NCBI RefSeq assembly: GCF_000471905.2
Contig: NW_006499207.1
Span: 1-64,000 of the forward strand
Source of the DNA: Amborella trichopoda
Lineage: Eukaryota > Streptophyta > Magnoliopsida > Amborellales > Amborellaceae
Reading direction: 5' to 3'
Length of the DNA stretch: 64,000 nt
The position numbers were made by a program, and so were the translations under genes. Shown here one piece after another: positions 11,429 through 22,289 of this stretch (within the stretch, counting starts at the first letter, position 1; the number at the start of each line of letters is the position of its first letter). The notes below the pieces were generated by a model that saw only the letters and a list, made by a program, of their open reading frames with translations, did no database searches and had not been told where the DNA came from.

Positions 11429-11790
11429 AGGGGGAGTGTAGTGAATATCATGACTCCACATTGGCATTAGGGAAGCCTCTCGTGATGGAGAATGTGATGA
11501 GAAGGCCCATGGACAAAGAAGGCTCAGATACTTAGAAACTCAATCTGTATGTACCAAGTTGACTAAGGAGAACCTCACATTCTTGATACTTGGAAACTCA
11601 ATCTGTACGAAAGTTGACAAGGGTTCTTTGTATAGTATCCAAAAAAATATTAATTTGCCGTGGCTCTCTTCAAGGCATTTTGGACTCTCAAATATTTTAA
11701 CCATGTACTCCCATAATAGATTAGTAGATGTTGTTGATATCATGTATGGATCTCAAGGCTCAGATACAACTTGTTGTAGAAAAGAGGGAT
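11429..11790 (+). mobile_element. Polypurine tract and start of copia 3' LTR
   Basis: A purine run (gaggggga, from about 11429) directly follows the pol end and is followed by TGTAGTGAATATCA from 11437, as expected at the start of a copia 3' LTR. The LTR contains a 58-bp internal duplication: gatacttagaaactcaatct at 11527 and its copy at 11585. The far end is unclear and no 5' LTR is in the window. Confidence 0.55.
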
Positions 11791-11969
11791 AAGAGAATAA
11801 AACAAACAAGAAAATTTAAAAACAAGATACCTGTAGAATTCTACAAAATCTAAAGCCAAGATATCGCTAAAATTTTCTATGATGTACCCATAACTACAAA
11901 GAAAAGAAGTAAACCAACTACATGAATCCCCCATCACAGATCTTATGTACATACCAAACTCTCATGGAC

Positions 11970-12165
11970 ACTACAATAAGCCTATTTTTAGCTTTTAAAA
12001 TTTATTTGTGTTTTTAAAATTGATTTATTTTTTCATATTCATGATCTCCATGTAAGAGATTACATGTCCTTAAAAATCAGTTCTTAAAAAAATCCATCTT
12101 AAAATAGAGTTATTAATAGGCCTGCATTTCTACATATGCGGGCTTGGCCGCATAGAAACGGGATC
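11970..12165 (-). repeat. MITE-like repeat family F, copy 1 (reverse orientation)
   Basis: The reverse complement matches the copies at 16236-16512 and 57953-58216. The shared part includes an acatggagatcatgaatatg block, and one end carries a gcggccaagcccgcat-like terminal motif. No ORF is present. It is probably a non-autonomous DNA transposon or a similar short dispersed repeat. Confidence 0.55.
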
Positions 12166-12664
12166 CCTTTTTAGTTACTTGTGTTATTTGTTGTATATTT
12201 TTTTAGGTGCACTTTGTTGAGGCGTAACAACCTCAAAATTTCAAATGAATTTAATTTGTAAAAAAAATAAATAAATAAAAATTCAAAATTTTTGAATGAA
12301 TATGGCTTTGGTTGGTTCTTCGTTTATCAATGGAATGCATGGCAGTATGAATCTTTCAATCACTGGAGTGGCGTGCACATTCCTAGTTGACACTAAAGCC
12401 AGCCATTCCAAGTTTTCCCCGCCTAAAAGCGGTGAAAGAGGGAGGTTAGGTTAGATAGTTGTACAATATTTGCAAGGAGAAGAGAAGCGAAGAAGAAAGG
12501 TCCATTGAAGGAATGGTTGGTCACCTGGTCAGTAGTAGCTTGGAGACAAGTCCAGTGGAGTTAGGACGATAATGAATTAGAACAATAATGAAACTAGCTC
12601 ACAGGTTTGTTCTTTTTATTTTTTATTTTTTTATTTTTTTATACTTTCCTATATACACACGTAA

Positions 12665-12932
12665 GCATATTAAAAGTTGCAACTTTAAACAATCAAAATG
12701 AGGTGCACTTTCAAATTGTCATAGGATGTAATGTTTGTGTCGAAAATTCTTTGGGTGACCCGAAAATGTATTTTTATCTTTAACTGCTTCTAACCTTATG
12801 TCTGGTTAACTGCTTTGATTCGATTTTTTCTACTGATCGAGACAATCAATTCGATGTTTTTGATGGATTATTAAGGTGCGCATTGATTCTACATTTATAA
12901 GGTCAACCTTATATAGATTGTTTTCGTTGGGC
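12665..12932 (+). repeat. MITE family A-E, copy E
   Basis: Begins with gcaactttaaacaatcaaaa and ends with ctacatttataaggtcaacc, matching the termini of copy C at 57.5 kb. The interior is shorter than in the other copies. It is non-coding and closest to copy C. Confidence 0.6.
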
Positions 12933-12972
12933 GAATCCCAAAGACAACTTTAGAAATACACGAGTCATACAT

Positions 12973-13497
12973 ATGATCGCAACCTCAATAAATACTTGTA
13001 CAGTGGTTACTGTGTTCTTAGTATTGTCCTCTCCTTCCACATCACACGCGTGCAAACAAACGGCATATCCAGATCCACAATCGTCAGGGACGAACCAGTT
13101 GCCACGAGCAAAATATGCATATCCAGAACAAGAAATCGTCAGGGATGAGCCAGTTCCCACAAGCAAAATTCAGGGATCGCTCCCTCCCGGCCCGCCCAAC
13201 CCGTACCCCTCCACACAGCCAGTTCTTCAGCAGTACATTGATAAAACAGGCCGATTCTATAAAAAAACTAGATGGTTTCTACAAGTACCGGCGAAAAATA
13301 ACGACATTTGCATTATTTATGACAAGAAATTTGAATTTCTATTACCCGGAAAGTCCCAAAAAAACCCCTATTTATTTACGATATTTGAACACTTGTTTTT
13401 CCTTATAGCTGAAAGCAGTGATTTAAAAATCGATGAATCACATTGGACTCGTCTGACTCGGCACGGGAGTCAATTACCTAGTGCATCGCCCGTATGA
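12973..13497 (+). CDS. Weak candidate for a small secreted Pro-rich protein
   Basis: A 174-codon ORF whose first 26 residues look like a signal peptide (TVVTVFLVLSS core, a cleavage-like SHA before Cys 27). An internal 18-residue duplication follows (AYPDPQSSG... and AYPEQEIVR...), then a Pro/Gly cluster SLPPGPPNPYPS at about residues 70-81. The second half has no recognisable feature and may be non-coding. The Pro/Gly cluster superficially recalls plant peptide-hormone motifs but fits none of them. The ORF starts 40 bases after MITE copy E in AT-rich spacer with no clear promoter. I do not recognise a family, and chance is quite possible. Confidence 0.2.
   Translation: MIATSINTCTVVTVFLVLSSPSTSHACKQTAYPDPQSSGTNQLPRAKYAYPEQEIVRDEPVPTSKIQGSLPPGPPNPYPSTQPVLQQYIDKTGRFYKKTRWFLQVPAKNNDICIIYDKKFEFLLPGKSQKNPYLFTIFEHLFFLIAESSDLKIDESHWTRLTRHGSQLPSASPV
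13063..13170. repeat. 54-bp tandem duplication
   Basis: Units start at gcatatccag at 13063 and 13117, with about ten differences. The period is a multiple of three and lies inside the 12973 ORF. Confidence 0.85.
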
Positions 13498-13605
13498 TGT
13501 CACATAACAAGCGTATGATGTCATACAGCAGGAATTGGTTACCCCGTGCATTGCCTATATGATGTCACATAGTGAGTGTATGATGTTCAATAGCGAGTTA
13601 GCACG
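13476..13605. repeat. 65-bp tandem duplication
   Basis: Two diverged units are anchored by gtgcatcgcc at 13481 and gtgcattgcc at 13546. Each also holds two internal copies of a tatgatgtca motif. Confidence 0.75.
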
Positions 13606-13813
13606 TGCCAAAACAACAATTGGGACTACAGTTTCCTATCGGCCACGTGTGGATGGCAACTTTGGGCACACGCATACAACAGTTTGAAAACTTACAAAGC
13701 AATTTATAGACGCAAAACTAAAACTCGCTGTTGGATGTAGAATAATTTTCACGGTACATTAAATTATGACGGAATTTAGATAAGTACTATTAATATAGAA
13801 AATAATTACACTT

Positions 13814-13888
13814 GTGTTGATGTGGTGGAGTGGTTATCACTTCCACGGTAAAGCTTTCGCTTTTCAAGTTTGATTCTGCCTTGGACAC
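13814..13888 (+). tRNA. tRNA-Val-like pseudogene or SINE head
   Basis: The stretch gtggtggagtggttatcac closely resembles the D-arm/A-box of plant tRNA-Val. About 35 bases later, aagtttgattctgcc resembles the B-box/T-arm with losses. The acceptor stem does not pair well and the anticodon arm is degenerate, so it is not a functional tRNA. The AT-rich tail downstream would fit a tRNA-derived SINE. Confidence 0.35.
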
Positions 13889-13958
13889 ATTTTATTTTAT
13901 TTTTATTGACAACTAAAATAAGCAGAAAATAAATTTTTTTTAAAATTTCTTTTTTTTT

Positions 13959-14130
13959 GAAATCTCTCTCTTTCTATTAACAATCTTTTTTACAAAATTT
14001 ATTCTATAAATCTAAAAAAGTAATTTTTTTAAAAGAAATTTATTCCATTTGAAATCTCTCTCTTTCTATTAACAATCTATTTTATTAAATTTATTCTAGA
14101 AATTTAAAAAATTAAAATTTTGAAAAATTA
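13959..14130. repeat. 92-bp tandem duplication, AT-rich
   Basis: gaaatctctctctttctatt occurs at 13959 and 14051, and each copy is followed by a similar AT-rich stretch containing aaatttattcta. Confidence 0.85.
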
Positions 14131-14599
14131 TAGCGTTCTAAATTGCTTCATAATGTTAACACCCTAACAAATCTTATAACAAATTATCTAGACTATCTTT
14201 TTTGCCTTAAAAATAAATATTTATAGATCCGCATCATCTGTACCAATTTTTAAACTTCAAATTTTATTGTCAGTGTTAAAAATTGATTTTAGAGCATCAC
14301 AATTATTTTGGTCACCAAAAGTACTTCCTGAACGAGGATTTTGGTTGGCGCTTTATATTGTTTTCATAAACCTTGGCCTCGTAGAAATCTCATCCCAAAT
14401 GAAAAATCAATAGACAAACGGAAGGTGGCGCCGCTCTGTCTCACTCGACTTCACGCCACCTACCGGCAATTGGCATTCCTCTCTCTCTTCTCTTCTTTTT
14501 AATGGCGGTTAATGGAAAGAAAGGAAAGTCGGTGGTGTCATTCGCCACCCCAGCAGCTCTCTTTCTCTGTCTAAGATTTCTATTTGTATGGTAGTAGTT

Positions 14600-14601
<2 letters not shown>

Positions 14602-14640
<39 letters not shown>
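14602..14640 (+). promoter_or_regulatory. CT microsatellite in putative 5' leader of the F-box gene
   Basis: A nearly pure (CT)n run ends 76 bases before the F-box ATG. CT-rich tracts are common in plant 5' UTRs and around transcription starts. No convincing TATA box was found upstream. Confidence 0.5.
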
Positions 14641-14641
<1 letters not shown>

Positions 14642-14716
14642 TCCCCACTTCATCTATGGCCTTTCTGCAATCCATTTCAACCCATTCAACCGTTATCAGA
14701 ACCAAGTTTTTTATCA

Positions 14717-15834
14717 ATGGATTCTGAAAATGGTCTCTGCGACGAACTCCTGGAAGAAATCCTTCGCTTGCAAAGCTTCTCTGAGCTCAACAGCGTCGGC
14801 CAGGTTTGTAAACGCTGGCTCAGCATTCATCGAAGAAACAAGACCACTCTTGGCTTAAGATTACCTGATCCCTCACTTTCGCTCTCTTCCCTTCTCTCTC
14901 ACTCCCCGTACCTCACCACTCTGAGAATTGTCCCTGAAGATCTATCGACCTGTAGCTCCATTGCTTCTGATTGTGGCGTCGTCAATAATTGTGCCTACCT
15001 TAAGGAACTACGCTTCTTGGCTGGCCCTGTTTCTCCTTCGAGCCTCGAGGTTCTTGCCACGGGCTGTGTTTCTCTCGCTTCTCTCAAGATTTTGGGTTTT
15101 GGGCCTCTGTGTTTTCGTTAGCTTTTTGGGTTTGGTTCATTGAGGGAGCTTTCAGTCACTTATGTCGATTGCAAAGGAGTTGGGTTTCAAATTGGGTCAG
15201 GCTTCGATCATGGCGATCAATTTGCGGAGGTGAACCTGCCATTGGAGAAGCTCTGCTTGACTGGAATCGGGCCTGCAGATTTGGGTCTTGGGTGGTTGTG
15301 GAGAAGTTGCAGGAAATTGCAAAAATTACAGCTTTGTAGCTGTGCAGGAACTGGAGATACTGCTTCCTCTTCTTTCATTAACTGTTTACCTGGTCTTCGA
15401 GAAATTGAGCTGAGAACTTGTAGAACTATAGCAGGTAGAGTGCTGCATCATGTTGCAGAGAATTGTGGGTCATTGATTTCTCTGGTTTTATATGATGGGG
15501 AAGATCTCAAGGCCTTTTTCAGGTCATTAGGCAATTGTAAAACTCTGCAAATTCTTGACTTGAGGCTTCCTCTTGATCTCGATAATGCGGGCTTATCTGT
15601 GATTGCACAAAATTGCAGAGAATTGAGAATTCTTCGCCTTTACAGTTGGTCCAGCCTTAAGTTCTAGGCTTGAGGATTTGGTGCTTGTAAACTGTGATGT
15701 CTTGGAGAGAGAATTGGGGTTACAAACTTCTTTGGGGGCAGCATTTTAAACTGCTAAAAAAATTGGATTTGTCTTATAACGAGGGCTTGGTCGACAACGA
15801 ATTGATGTCGATGCTCGTTTCCAACAATTCTTAA
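14717..15834 (+). pseudogene. F-box/LRR protein, pseudogene
   Basis: The ATG at 14717 opens an F-box domain (LCDELLEEILRLQSF, VGQVCKRWLSI; residues about 7-40), the part that binds SKP1 in SCF ubiquitin ligases. Leucine-rich repeats follow (YLKELRFLAGP, GCVSLASLKILGFG). A TAG at 15119 interrupts; in this family a Trp is likely here, one base away. The same frame resumes with GFGSLRELSVTYVDC, LEKLCLTGIGPADLGLGWL, LPGLREIELRTC and CRELRILRLYSW to 15667. A shift to a second frame gives RLEDLVLVNCDVLE, and another gives LKKLDLSYNEGL, VDNELMSMLVSNNS and a stop. A piece between CRELRILRL and RLEDLVL also appears to be missing. This is the only host-type protein gene seen. It is probably dead, but the decay is mild. 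Confidence 0.75.
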
Positions 15835-16235
15835 TTAGGGATTTGTTGCTATGCTGACGAAAGTATTATAAAGATAAAACCATATTCATATGTTTTTGCT
15901 ACTGGAACCAAGGTGGAATTTTTGCAAATAGTTATTTCAAACATGAAAAGTATACATGGAATCAGACCATGGTGGCCGGATGAAAAAACTATACAATTGG
16001 CATATATATCTAGTCAAAGACAAACTTGCATACGACCAACTGCATGTTAAGAAAAACAAAAGTGAGAAAATGAACACTAAAGTAGAAACCTTATAAACAG
16101 AAGATGCAGGATAACAACGATATGTCCGTTTAAAATTTAATTCATCGGTTCCCTTTTCTTCCAAAAAATCATGCAAAATGTTAACAAATGTAAGCAAACA
16201 CTAATGGTCCAATACTACTAGCGAATTCAGATAAG
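15835..16235. other. Spacer, no gene recognised
   Basis: AT-rich sequence downstream of the F-box relic with only short open stretches. No further LRR pieces were found. Confidence 0.4.
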
Positions 16236-16512
16236 GACGCGGCCAAGCGCGCACCCCTAGAAATGTAGGCTTGGCAATAATATATTTTTAAAATATAATT
16301 CAATCCTAAGTTTTAGAGAATATATAATCTTTAACATGGACATCATGAATATGAAGAATAAATATATTTTGGAAACTAGAAATGATAATTATATTAAATA
16401 TTTGGGCCGTTAGTTACAATTGCTTTTAGATAGACCATTTATTTGCATCCATATTTAAGATGGATGCTTTACACCTTTGGACCGCATATTGTACAAATGC
16501 GGTCTAGCCCGC
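16236..16512 (+). repeat. MITE-like repeat family F, copy 2
   Basis: Starts gcggccaagcgcgcac and ends tgcggtctagcccgcatg, so its ends are roughly inverted to each other. The interior shares atggacatcatgaatatgaa and a taagatggatg block with the copies at 12 kb (reversed) and 58 kb. Non-coding. Confidence 0.55.
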
Positions 16513-17594
16513 ATGAAACAATTGTTCTTCAGATAAACCCTATTTCAAATAGAAGTCATCAATTGCAATCATATCAAGAAACAAAGGCATGTAAGAAAGT
16601 TGTTAAACAGATCAACAACTTACGCTGCTTCATTTACGGCAACACACATCACGACTACAATAATGTCCAATACTGGTTACATATTTTCGTAGAACTATTA
16701 CACCTATATTATTGCTCCATGATATAGACATAATTATAAATTTGCACCATTATAGAATACTTTCTGATTACGTAGCTTAGGGAAGAATGCATGCCTTATG
16801 AGCAATGTGGAATTTGATGTTCCGTAAGAACTAAGGGAGTACACATGCCTTCAATGAGGAGGTTAAATCAAGGAGAAAGAAGGTTAAGAGAATTTCCAGA
16901 TGCTTCAATAGTTCAATATGAATAAGCAAGTGCATAGGAGCTTGCAAGAGTTAACTGAATGTTGAATCCATAGGAGTAAGAATATGTACATTAGGCGCGA
17001 ATTTGGATGGCCTGAATAGGTGTCTTCTTGTTTGGAAAACTAATGAACCAAGGCAAAAACATTATTTTTTTTTAAAAAAATTCTCTGATTAGAAGGTCCA
17101 GGAAATAAGTGACACAAACACATTGTGGAAGTCTTACATTACTAGCATACAAAAATAAGCATCTCCGTCATATTTATTGGTCTCCCCAAACACACCAGGA
17201 TGAGAATCTGTGACTCTAGATTGGTGGTAGATACAAACACTTGTAGATAGTGAATCAAGATAAATGAGGAAATAGAATGTTATGGTCCTGACAAAAAAGG
17301 ATCCAGGATTACGAATACATCAGTGTTGATGTGTTTATGAGGGGTTTCAAGAGGGGTCTTTCATTCCCTTGTGTTCAGAGGATAAGTCAGTATGGGTGTA
17401 GCATTCTAGTGGTAGAATCATAGTGAGTTCTATATGTGTGGATGAATTATTTTGTTGTGATTCATTGTCAAAAATAAAACTGTTATGTTGTGGATTAGTT
17501 CACATATAACGGAGCACCACACTGTAAATAACTAAGCCAAACAGGTTCATGTAAGGATAGCCTTTAAGAGATCAAAACTAAAAGGTTGAGGTTT
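16513..17594. other. Spacer, no gene recognised
   Basis: AT-rich with poly-A/T runs. It lies to the left of gypsy-1. If gypsy-1 had inserted into the copia element to its right, copia sequence would be expected here, but none is recognisable. Confidence 0.4.
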
Positions 17595-19170
17595 TGTCGC
17601 ATCCCAAGTTTTATAACACTAAAATTCTTGAGATGTGACAGTCAATCCTTAAAGAACAAAACAAATTTTTTTATTTCTAAGAATCTGTACAAAGTCTACT
17701 CATAATTATTATTAACATGAAAGTCTAGATATATACATCTATTGATAGGACAAAATTTACAATTGTGAATTTGAACAAAAGTTACAAGGAAAATTTAATC
17801 ATGACTACAATTTCTTCAAAGCAGGTCCTACTGTAATTCAAAAGATTTCACAAAGTACCCTACTGACGTCCCAAGTAGGTCACCTATATACCCCCCACAA
17901 GCATCCTGGATGGGTCCACTTAATCTCTGCAGGTCCAATCATACGTCATCGGCATATCGGATTAATCTATTTAATCCTTACCGACGTATCAGATAGGTCA
18001 ACTTTTACTTTTCCGACATACTGAATGAGTCCACTTAATCCCTACCAGCGTACCGGATAAGTCCACTTATCCTCACCGACGTACCGGATGAGTCTACTTG
18101 TATACTTAAAGTATCTCCGAAACTCTTTAAACATCAGAAAGCAGCAATATTGCATATCCAGAACATCATTGAAATCATTAACATGAATTCACCTGAAGCA
18201 ATTTAAAACAATCACTTTCATTGAAATTCCTACATGTAACCAATCAAACATTTTGAGCAATGATTTAAGAAATATAGCAATTCTGAAAGACAGTCATGAA
18301 ATGTAACACGATGAACAGTCTATTATCAATAGATGAGCTTTTATGGAAATCCAAAGTTTAAATACGAAAATATTACAATTTTATGAGAATGCAATTTAAA
18401 AAATAATCATTTTACAGGAATAAATAAAATTTATAGCGTCTAAATTTTACAGACGGATAAAAATACAATTAAATACAGATATGTGTAAATCTTACCGTAT
18501 TGGTAACATTACAATTAAATGCAGAAATACCAATTTTTTGAATAATGATTTTATAGGAGAATGAAGTCCATTTACACATAAAATTTATGATCTCTAATAG
18601 ACAGAAATATCACAAATTTATGAAAATACAAATAATTACTTTACAGGAAAATGAAAGCATTTACACAACACTTTATAAAAATGATGGACAACATATTACA
18701 ATACACAAAATATCACAATTTTGTTAAAAATGAAAATAACAATTTTACAGGACAATGAGATCATTTATCTAAACAACTTGAAAAGGAAATTTCAGTATCT
18801 TAAAATTTAGCTTGAGAGAGAAAGAGCTCACTGTGTTTTGGCTAAAGAGAGAAAGAGCAAGCTCGTATCAGAAGAGAGAGAGAGAGGGCATGTGCACATC
18901 CACCCCTCAATGCTCATCAACCAACAAACTTATAAGAGAGAGAGAGACCATCACACAACACCCCATAGAGCAGGTGTCAACTTTTTTTTTAAAAAGAGGT
19001 TGCTTGGCTGCTACGCCATCTAATGAAAAGTAAAAGAAAAATATGGTGGACCAAATGTCCACCTTATAAAAATGAACCATCACAATAAGTTGCTTTTATC
19101 ATTATTATTGTTATTATTGTTACTGCTACTTTTTAGTTTCAAAAATTAAAAAAAAATTAGGTTCATTGCA
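17595..19170 (-). repeat. gypsy-1 3' LTR (complete)
   Basis: Runs TGTCGCATCC to GGTTCATTGCA on the plus strand, with TG..CA ends. Its first ~640 bases match 23521-24388. A minisatellite of 31-32 bp units (gtccacttaatccctacc and cgtaccggat cores) occupies about 17900-18110. GA-rich stretches occur near 18812-18950. Bases 18230-19170 have no counterpart in the truncated 5' LTR. Confidence 0.85.
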
Positions 19171-19183
19171 TTCTCCCCCCTTA
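19171..19183 (-). promoter_or_regulatory. gypsy-1 polypurine tract
   Basis: On the minus strand a run of six G within purines lies directly before the 3' LTR start, the usual priming site for plus-strand cDNA. Confidence 0.75.
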
Positions 19184-19189
19184 AAGAAA

Positions 19190-20330
19190 TTTAGTCCTCT
19201 AAATTTGTGTAACTGATTGCTGAAAAAGATAAGAGTATTTTTCCTTGATTTCGTGTTCTCGCTCCTAAGTTGACTCGTCTCGCGAATGGTGCAACCACAA
19301 TATGCAGACCAAAGGAATCTCCTTGTTGCGCAATACTTGCACCCTCCTATCCAGTATCAAAATTGGTTGCTCAATGAAGGTCAGGTCCTTCTTGATCAGT
19401 AAAAGTTCTTATTTTAGGACATGGGATAGGTCGGCTGATATTTTCGTAATGAGGATACATGGAAGACATTACAGATGTTTGCCAATTCTGTAGGTAAGGC
19501 AAATCTATATGCGACGCCTCCGACCCTATCAAGGATTTCAATGGGTCCGATGTAGCGGGGGCTCATCTTTCCTTTCCTGCCGAATTTCATGATGCCCTTT
19601 ATTGGCGACACCTTTAAAAAGACCTGATCACCTTCCTCAAATTCAAGATCTCTTCGTTGGTTATCAGCGTAACTCTTCTGCTGACTTTGAGCTATCCTGA
19701 GCCTTTATTGAATTAATGTTATCTTATCTGAGGTTACCTAGACAAGTTCTGGCCCCAAAAGCCTTCTTCCACCAACCTCGTCCCAATAGACGAGTGATCT
19801 ACATTTCCTTCCATACAGGGCTTCATATGATGTCATCTGACTACTGGCTTGAAAGCTATTGTTATAGGCAAACTCAATCAGGGGTAAATGATCATCTCAT
19901 ATTCCTGTAAAGTCAATGACACATACCTTTAATATATCTTCTAAGGTCTAGACGGTCATCTCCGAATGCCCATCAGTTTGGGGGTGAAAGGCGGTACTAA
20001 AGGTGAGTCTCGTCCCCATGGCTATCTGTAGCTTAGCCCAAAATCTAGAAGTAAATCAAGTGTCCATACCCGATACAATACTGACCGAAACTCTATGTAA
20101 CCGCACTATTTCCTTGATGTACAACTGGGCCAGTTGATGCAAAGTGTAAGTCATGTGGATGGGTAGAAAGTGGGCAGGTTTGGTCAGCCGGTCCACAATG
20201 ACCCAAATGCTGTCATGCCCTGAACTTGTTCTCGGCAAGCCGGAGACAAAATCCATAGAAATGTGCTCCCTCTTCCACTCTGACATGGGTAAGGGTTGCA
20301 ACAACCCAGCGGATTTTTGATGCTCAACTT
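19190..20330 (-). pseudogene. gypsy-1 integrase with chromodomain-like tail
   Basis: On the minus strand the core reads MDFVSGLP (first catalytic Asp), VIVDRLTKPAHFLP, SIVSGMD (equivalent of SDRD), then [10 protein letters not shown] (catalytic Glu). After stops comes DQVFLKVSP, KGKMSPRYIGP (GPF/Y-type module) and YRFALPTELANICNVFHVSSLRKY. The last about 70 codons, in a shifted frame, resemble a degenerate chromodomain that would direct insertion to heterochromatin. At least four stops or shifts are present. Confidence 0.85.
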
Positions 20331-20422
20331 TTACTTGCTAGCAATGGCACTTAGACACAAATAATGCCACCTTCTTTTTCATGTCATTCCACCATAAGGT
20401 TTTCTGCAGGTCCTGGTACATC

Positions 20423-22046
20423 TTAGTACTCAGGGGATGTATAGCATAACGGGAGTGATGTAACTGTCTTCACACTCTCATCATTCGAGACACAAACCAA
20501 ACCTCTGAATCTCAGCAAATCATTACTACATATAGAGAATTCGTCTCTCTTTCCCAGCTTTACCTCTTCTACAATTTTTATAAGCTGAGGGTCCCTCTTT
20601 TGTGCCAACCGAATCTGTTGAACTAGTTGGGGTTCAATCTTGATGTTGGCAATCATACTTACCACACCATTAAGGGACGGAGGCGGATGCCAATCCACTA
20701 TTTCTTTTAACAATCTCATCTCTTGGATCATTAGATGAGTTAAAACTCCTGTAGATTTCCTACTTAGAGCATCGACCACAATGTTAGCCTTTCTCGAATG
20801 ATAATGGATTGTACAATCATAATCTTTTAAGAAATCCATCCATCTTATCTGCCGCATATTTAAATCTCTTTGGGAAAAGAGGTATTTCAGGCTCTTATGA
20901 TTTGTATATATTTCAAATTGCTGATCATATAGATAATGCCTCTAAATTTTCAAATAAAATACTATTGCAGCCAGCTCCAAGTCATGAATTGGATACTTCT
21001 TCTCATATTCTTTCAACTGTCTAGATGCATATGTCATTACCTTCCCATGTTGCATTAATACACAACCTAAGTCTTTTTGTGAAGCATCACTATAAATCAC
21101 AAATCCCCCACTCCCCTCAAGAATAGTTTAAATAGGTGTTAAAGTCAATTGAGCTTTTAGTTCTTGAAAACTCTCATCACATTCCTTCAAATTTGAAATT
21201 TTTTTGTGTCAATTGAGTTAATGGGGTTGCAATTCGAGAGAATCCTTCTACAAATCTTTTGTAATATCCTGCAAATCCCAAAAAGCTTCGAACTTTAGTT
21301 ACATTATTTGGTTGTTTCCAATTAACAACGGTTTCAACCTTTGAAGGATCAACTGATAAACCTTCATTTGAAATTATATGTCCTAAAAATGTCACTTGTT
21401 CTAGCCAAAATTCACATTTATTTAGTTTGACATACAACTTCTTTTCTCTTAGTATTAGGAATACCATTCTTACATGTTGCTCATGTTCCTCCCAATCTTT
21501 GGAATAGATTAGAATATCATCGATGAATACCACAATAAACTTATCCAAAAAGGGCTTAAAGACTCGATTCATCAAATCCATAAATGCAGCCGGTGCATTG
21601 GTTAATCCAAAAGGCATGGCTAAAAATTCATAATGGCCATATCTTGTCCTGAAAGTTGTCTTGAGAACATCATCACTTTTAATCTTAAGCTGATGGTACC
21701 CAGATTTAAGATCAACTTTTGAAAATACTTGTGATCCTTGTAATTGATCAAAATAATCATCATTTCTATGTAGTGGAAACTTATTTTTTACTGTCACCTG
21801 GTTTAACTGTCTATAATTGATATACAACCTCATAGACTCATCTTTCTTTTTAATAAACAATACTGGAGCACCCCAAGGTGACACACTGGGTCTGCTAAAA
21901 CTTTTATCTAATAATTCTTCCAATTGTTGTTTAAGTTCCTTAAGTTCCGTAAGTACCATTCGGTAAGAGGCCGTAGAAATTGGGGTTATCTTGGGAAGTA
22001 ACTCAATGGAGAATTCAATTTCCTTGTCAGGTTGTAACCTTGACAA
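20423..22046 (-). pseudogene. gypsy-1 reverse transcriptase and RNase H
   Basis: RT is open for 289 codons (22046 to 21177). Landmarks are [39 protein letters not shown] (first Asp), [28 protein letters not shown] (FIDD at 21517-21528) and [15 protein letters not shown]. RNase H continues in broken pieces with [47 protein letters not shown] and VVDALSRKS. The linker toward integrase follows. RT is the best preserved coding segment of this element, while RNase H has several stops. Confidence 0.9.
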
Positions 22047-22289
22047 TTCCTTAGGGAATACGTCAGGATTTCTCGGACGACCGGAATGGCGTCCAAGTTT
22101 ATCTTTTCCTTTCTATCTTCTTTAATATAGGCAAGAAATCATTGACATCCTTTTCGAAGGAAGCGATTAGCCCGAATGAAGGAGATTAAAAATGGTGGGG
22201 AGGCTACTTTGATATCTTCTAGGTACAATACTAGTTGATTCAGAATACAAAAGGTAACCATTTTCTTGTAATAATCAATACTTGCATAG

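Noticed and set aside
17900..18110. ggatgagtcc motifs in the gypsy-1 LTR minisatellite resembling part of a hammerhead ribozyme
   Set aside because: The second conserved core (CGAAAC) and the required stems are absent in the units and in the 24.06-24.28 kb copy.
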